In this document: in pieces, positions 59,437-64,000 of the stretch
Position numbering within the stretch: position 1 is the stretch's first letter
Layout of the letters: every line of letters starts with the position of its first letter
Source: Saccopteryx bilineata
Taxonomy: Eukaryota > Chordata > Mammalia > Chiroptera > Emballonuridae
Assembly: GCF_036850765.1 (NCBI RefSeq)
Contig: NC_089491.1
Coordinates: forward strand, 93,466,740 to 93,530,739
DNA: 64,000 nt
Reading direction: 5' to 3'
The notes under the pieces: model-generated
Told to the model about the DNA's origin: nothing
The model's database searches: none
Seen by the model: only the letters and a program-made list of their open reading frames with translations
Translations under genes and position numbers: made by a program

Positions 59437-60090
59437 ACTGAATGTTGTGTCCTCCTAAAATTCACATATTGAAATCTGACTCCTCAACATGACGATACTG
59501 GGAGAGAGGGCCTTTGAGAGGTAATTAGAATTACATATATCATGATCATGGTTGGAGCTGCTATGAATGGAATTAATGTTGTTATATGAGTCATAAAAAA
59601 GCTTGCTTCCCAAAATAAGTAAATCAGAAAAAACCAGGAACTGTATTATTCCATACGTAGGTGGGACATAATACTGAAACTAAGAGACATTGACAAGAGT
59701 GTGGTGGTTACGGGGGGGAGGGGGGAATGGGAGAAGGATAGGGGGTGGGGAGGGGCACAAAGAAAACAAGATAGAAGGTGACAGAGGACAATCTGACTTT
59801 GGGTGGTGGGTATGCAACATAATTGAACGACAAGATAACCTGGACTTGTTATCTTTGAATATATGTATCCTGATTTATTGATGTCACCCCATTAAAAAAA
59901 TAAAATTATAAAAAAAAAAATAAAAAATAAAAAGCTTGCTTCCTTTCTCTGTTCTTTACCATGTGAGAAAAGAAAGTTGGCAGTCTGCAACTGGGAGGGA
60001 GGCCCTCATGCTAATCTTGGATTTCCAGCTACTAGACAGGGAGAAATAGATTTCTGTGATTTATAAGCCAAGCATTTTGTTATAAGACCT
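59437..60090 (-). mobile_element. MLT1-like MaLR LTR remnant, interrupted by L1
   Basis: Blocks gtgtcctcctaaaattcaca, ttgagaggtaattagaatta, tcttggatttccagctacta and gatttataagccaagcattt follow the reverse of the MLT1-type LTR. An L1 end sits inside at 59611-59928. Confidence 0.6.
59611..59928 (+). mobile_element. L1 3' end, strongly 5' truncated
   Basis: An L1 3' UTR (ataggtgggacataatac-like, gtggtggttacgggggggag, tttattgatgtcaccccatt) with A-rich tail. It lies between exact 15-bp duplications aaaaagcttgcttcc at 59596-59610 and 59929-59943. Contains a G-rich run at 59707-59755. Confidence 0.93.
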
Positions 60091-60181
60091 TCAAGTGACC
60101 AATACAGACTCTTTCTGCTTGTCTTTCAGTGTTTCTATAGGAAGGATAGTAGTTAGAGTTGGCTACTCAGCCATTTTTAAC

Positions 60182-60325
60182 AGTTATTTATTTATTTATT
60201 TACTTATTTATTTATTTTTGAGTCTATAGGGTTTTCTATATACAGGATCATGTCATCTGCAAAAAGTGACACCTTTACTCCCCCCCCCCAGTATGGATGT
60301 CTTTTATTTTTTAATTTTTTTTCTA
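60182..60325 (-). mobile_element. TTTA repeat joined to an L1 ORF2 fragment
   Basis: (TTTA)n at 60185-60217 is followed by reversed ORF2 sequence (gggttttctatatacaggat, catgtcatctgcaaaaagtg), which encodes an ADDMILYIENP-type reverse transcriptase motif on the minus strand. Confidence 0.65.
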
Positions 60326-61025
60326 GATATCCTCACATCTTGAAGTAAGTTTCAAGGCCACCTGAGATATGCTAAAAATTAAGTAGTTCTACCAGCTTTA
60401 CTGATCACCACCCTTAGACTGTATCAGCAGTTGGAACAGTAGTCAATAAAAAAAATTAAGTAGAATATATTTTTATGTATTATTGACAAGGGTGATAAGT
60501 CCAGGGATGAAGGGTGGTGGGTGGAAGGGCACTGGAAAATTTGTGTGTGGGCGTTCTTTTTCTTAAGCCAATGAGAGGAGTTTCGAGGAGTGTTATTGTA
60601 AATGTTTACTTCCTGGAGTTTTGCAAGAAATAAATGACTAGATGGGGTAGAGAGTCAAAGTGGCTAAACATCCCATTGAAATAAAACTGAACTGGGATAG
60701 GAGAAAAGTTTTAACTGGAAAGAAATTCAGAATTTGATTATTGTGTTACATGCGTTGTTTTTAATTGAAACCATTTAATTTTTTTACTGAAATAGCATGA
60801 TTAAAAATCTAGGGAATGTGTCTGTGTTTTATACAGGTGTAGATAAACTAATATTGAGAGAACATTTGAAGAAATTATGGGAAGAAAGAAAACCAAAGTT
60901 GCTTCATACCTTTAGAATATGATATATAATACATTTAATAAAAATAATCTTTTTTTATAATAACACAATCCTGATGTTTTCTTCCCTCTTCTTGTCCCTT
61001 TTCATACCAAAATAGGGATTTAGAT
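60326..61025. other. AT-rich sequence, no feature recognised
   Basis: No coding frame or named repeat was seen. Confidence 0.5.
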
Positions 61026-61146
61026 TCTGTTATAAACTTAGTTGTGTCCCTACAAATTCTTCTGTTAAAGTCCTAATCCTAAATGTGATTGTATTTAGTG
61101 ATAAGGCATATAAGGAGGTAATTAAGGTTAAATGAGATCATAAGAG

Positions 61147-61559
61147 GCCCTGGCCGGTTGGCTCAGCAGTAGAGCGTCCGCCTGGCGTGTGGGGGACCCG
61201 GGTTCAATTCCCGGCCAGGGCACATAGGAGAAGCGCCCATTTGCTTCTCTACCCCCCCTCCTTCCTCTCTGTCTCGCTCTTCCCCTCTCGCAGCCAAGGC
61301 TCCATTGGAGCAAAGATGGCCCAGGCGCTGGGAATGGCTCCTTGGCCCCTGCCCCAGGCGCTAGAGTGGCTCTGGTCGCTGTAGAGTGACCCCCCCCCCG
61401 GAGGGGCAGAGCATCGCCCCCTGGTGGGCAGAGCGTTGCCCCTGGTGGGCGTGCAGGATGGATCCCGGTGGGACGCATGCGGGAGTCTGTCTGACTGTCT
61501 CTCCCCGTTTCCAGCTTCGGAAAAATACAAAAAAATAAAATTAAATTAAAAAAATAAAT
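61147..61559 (+). mobile_element. VES-type SINE, long class, internal duplication
   Basis: Intact head and B-box region. It lies between exact 17-bp duplications aaatgagatcataagag at 61130-61146 and 61560-61576. The body has the doubled gggcagagcatcgccccctg / gggcagagcgttgcccctgg motif near 61403-61446. Confidence 0.96.
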
Positions 61560-61634
61560 AAATGAGATCATAAGAGTGGAACCTTAATCTGATAGGACCA
61601 GTGTCCTTTTAAGAAACATAAAAAATACCAGAGA

Positions 61635-61839
61635 CAACGTGGTGGTTACCAGAGGGAAAGAGCAGTGGAGGAGGTAGAAGAGAGTATAGACTGGATAAAT
61701 ACTGATGGAAGGAGACTTGACTTGGGCTAGCGAACATAAAACACAATATACAGATGATATATTATAGAATTTACACATGAAACCTATATAATTTTATTAA
61801 CCAATGTCACCCCAATAAATTCAATAAAAAATGAAAAAA
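61635..61839 (+). mobile_element. L1 3' end, strongly 5' truncated
   Basis: A 205-bp L1 3' UTR ending caccccaataaattcaataa. Flanks ataaaaaataccagaga (61618-61634) and ataaaaaacaccagaga (61840-61856) match at 16/17. Confidence 0.92.
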
Positions 61840-61876
61840 ATAAAAAACACCAGAGAGAATCAATCCATCAATTTAT

Positions 61877-61932
61877 CTCTGTGTGTGTGTGTGTGTGTGT
61901 GTGTCTGTGTCTTTCTCTCTCTCTCTCTCCCT
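61877..61932. repeat. (TG)n-(CT)n compound microsatellite
   Basis: About thirteen TG units (from 61879), then an interrupted CT run. Confidence 0.9.
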
Positions 61933-62145
61933 CTTATACTAAAAGAGGGAAAAGAAAAGCCTACATGAGAACACAAAGAAAAAGAACCATCTGAAAGTCA
62001 AGGAGAAAAGGCTTACAAGAGAGCAAACTTGTCAGTACCTTGATCTTGGACTTCTAGATTCTAAAACTGTAAGAAAAATTTTTGTTGTTTAAGCCATCCA
62101 GTCTATGGTACTTTGTTATGGCAGACTCAGTAGTTTAATATGGGT

Positions 62146-63640
62146 TTCTGTTTTGGGTTATCATTCATAAGAAATTAAAGTTATCTTTTTATATTATAAG
62201 AATAACTTTAAGTGCAATATTAACTTGATCAAGCAGATAAATATCAGATGGATCCTCTTCAAGTAAATTACTTCTACACAAGTCTAGTCACTCAAATGAT
62301 TTAATACTTCAGGTAAAAATGACAAAGAGAAAGACAGAGAGAGATGAGAGATAGTGAGAACACTGTATCAAACAGCTGAATAGTTTTATGGACATTTGCA
62401 AACAGTATATGAATGTTAAATATAAAAATATTGATATGCTGTATATGATGTACTGATGCATATTTAGCCAGTTAAGACCAGTTTATTTATCTCCTACATA
62501 ATTAACAATGATTTAACGTTTAAATTTTCTGAAGATTGTTTCAAATCTTTGTGGTTTAAGAAATATCTCAATATTTTACATGAGATTTTCATTGAAAAAT
62601 CAATTAAAATTGCTAATGCTGTATTTGGCTGCATATGCTACCTGCCAGATGTTTACACAGGTGAAATTCCCAGGAGTCTAAAATAACATAGTCTAGAATG
62701 CCTGAAGGATTATTGAAAGAACTTTAAATTCCATTGTAAACTATAATGAATAAAATTAAGAAATAACAATACTTTCACTTATTTTTTCTATAATTAGTAT
62801 GTCACAAATGTTTACCAGTTATAGAAGTCACTTGGTCAAACTATAAATATTATATATACACATATATTGCACTTACCAATAACTATAAAAATCATTTTAA
62901 CATTTGTTGGATGTAGATAAGTGCATATGAAAGAAAGTTATGTGGATATCTCTAATAATTCATAACCCATTTGTGTCTTATTTAATGCCTACATATTTTC
63001 TCTTTATGTATTAGTAATTCATATTTTGTGCACCAGATAACACCTCAAATTTGGATAAAATTGCAATAAATTATTATCTTAATTATATGACAATACATTT
63101 TATTGTTATATTATTCTTGTGGATCAATGAAACTGACTGCGTAAGTTGTCACACTCTTGTAAGAGTAACTAACTTATCATTAGTGTAGAGTGTTGAGGCA
63201 TTATATATCATTGCCAATAATATATAATTCCGCAAGATAATTATCTAAATAAAATAAATGTAGCTTTACTCCTTCAATTTAGAATGGTGTTTAGTTCTTT
63301 GTCTAAATTCATTTTCAAATCACCACCTTCATCAGATCAACTGACTCTTTCTCCTAAATCACACAATATCCTCAATTCCAAAACCTACCATTACACATTA
63401 TGATAAAAAATAAAGTAAATATTCCACTGCCTCCACTGACAGAAAGAATTTAATTTTCTCAAAAATGGAAGGATTTAAAATAAATTCAAAATTATTTTTA
63501 ATATGTGATGATGCAAAATATCCATTTATAACCTCTATCACTTTGAGTAGTTGATGAAATACACTCTCAGAACTGAGTAACATTGATCTATTTTTTCACT
63601 CGTAAAAGCAAAAAAATAGAACTACTGTATTATATTATAC
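62146..63640. other. AT-rich sequence, no feature recognised
   Basis: No coding frame or named repeat was seen. Confidence 0.5.
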
Positions 63641-63649
63641 AAGGGGTAC

Positions 63650-64000
63650 TTTAAGATGTTATGTATCTATTCATCTGTTGATGGACATTTAGGCTGCTTC
63701 CACCTCTTTCCTACTATCAGTAATGTTACAATGAGCATGGTTGTGCAAATATCCCTGTGTTATCTTGCATTAAGTTTTTAAATATCAATATATACCTAGA
63801 ATTGGGATTGCTAAATGAAATGTTAATTCTATTTTTAATTTTCTGAGGAAAGTCCATACTGTTTTCCATAATAACAGTACCATTTCGTATTCCCATCAAC
63901 AGTGTATAAGTGTTCCAATCTCTCTCTTTCTTTACCAACACTTGTTATTTTTTGGATTTCTTTTCTGATAGTAGCCATACTCACAAGTATGAGGTGCTAT
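63650..64000 (-). mobile_element. Old L1, ORF2 C-terminal part, running off the window
   Basis: Reversed L1: ctattcatctgttgatggac, aattgggattgctaaatgaa, ccatactgttttccataata and gtattcccatcaacagtgta in the order of the ORF2 end. It continues past the right edge. Confidence 0.85.

Larger units (their letters stand above)
61030..62145 (-). mobile_element. MLT1-like MaLR LTR, interrupted by a SINE and an L1
   Basis: Reverse of the MLT1 consensus layout: ttgtgtccctacaaattctt, aggaggtaattaaggttaaa, ccttgatcttggacttctag, tttaagccatccagtctatg and ctttgttatggcagactcag at the end. Insertions are the SINE at 61147-61559 and the L1 at 61635-61839. Confidence 0.7.

Overview
This window looks like a repeat-dense, AT-rich, gene-poor stretch of a bat nuclear genome. 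The main evidence is a set of abundant tRNA-headed SINEs of the bat VES type. Their heads carry pol III A- and B-box-like sequence beginning GCCCTGGCCGGTTGGCTCAG, CCTGACCTGTGGTGGCGCAG or CCTGACCAGGCGGTGGCGCAG. The window also holds many mammalian L1 copies, short hAT DNA transposons with intact target-site duplications (TSDs), and older mammalian repeats (MIR, L2, MLT1-like LTRs). The bat call is inference; the family cannot be fixed from this window. I found no host protein-coding exon, RNA gene or CRISPR array. Nearly all open frames lie in transposon remnants or are chance frames.

Layout. 1-2075: 3' half of a plus-strand L1 with two SINEs inside. 2221-4410: an element with two imperfect inverted arms of about 0.7 kb around a core carrying a once-broken frame for a membrane-anchored, Glu/Gln-rich helical protein. 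This is the least explained object here. 4.4-19.9 kb: AT-rich unique sequence with SINEs, MIRs, two L1s whose 5' ends are inverted (twin-priming structure) and a possible solo LTR near 17.1-17.5 kb. 19.9-22.7 kb: an old L1 that jumps from ORF1 to late ORF2. 22.7-28 kb: mostly unexplained AT-rich sequence.

28.0-46 kb is dominated by L1: an old 3' fragment, a 297-bp hAT copy, a full-length minus-strand L1 (29496-36556) between exact 15-bp TSDs, and a second, older minus-strand L1 (about 39.0-45.9 kb) that has taken in five or more SINEs and a second hAT copy. 46-64 kb holds more SINEs, short 5'-truncated L1 ends, a Charlie-like hAT with a transposase remnant (53459-54303), a third copy of the short hAT family (58459-58782), two MLT1-like LTRs each hit by a short L1 insertion, and an L1 running off the right edge.

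These elements do not form a pathway. The nesting gives a relative history: MIR/L2/MLT1 remnants are oldest, old L1s and the Charlie-like element come next, and the full-length L1 family, SINEs and short hAT family are younger. Family names come from recognised motifs and remembered consensus features, not from a database search. Boundaries are exact only where a TSD is quoted; others are good to tens of bases.
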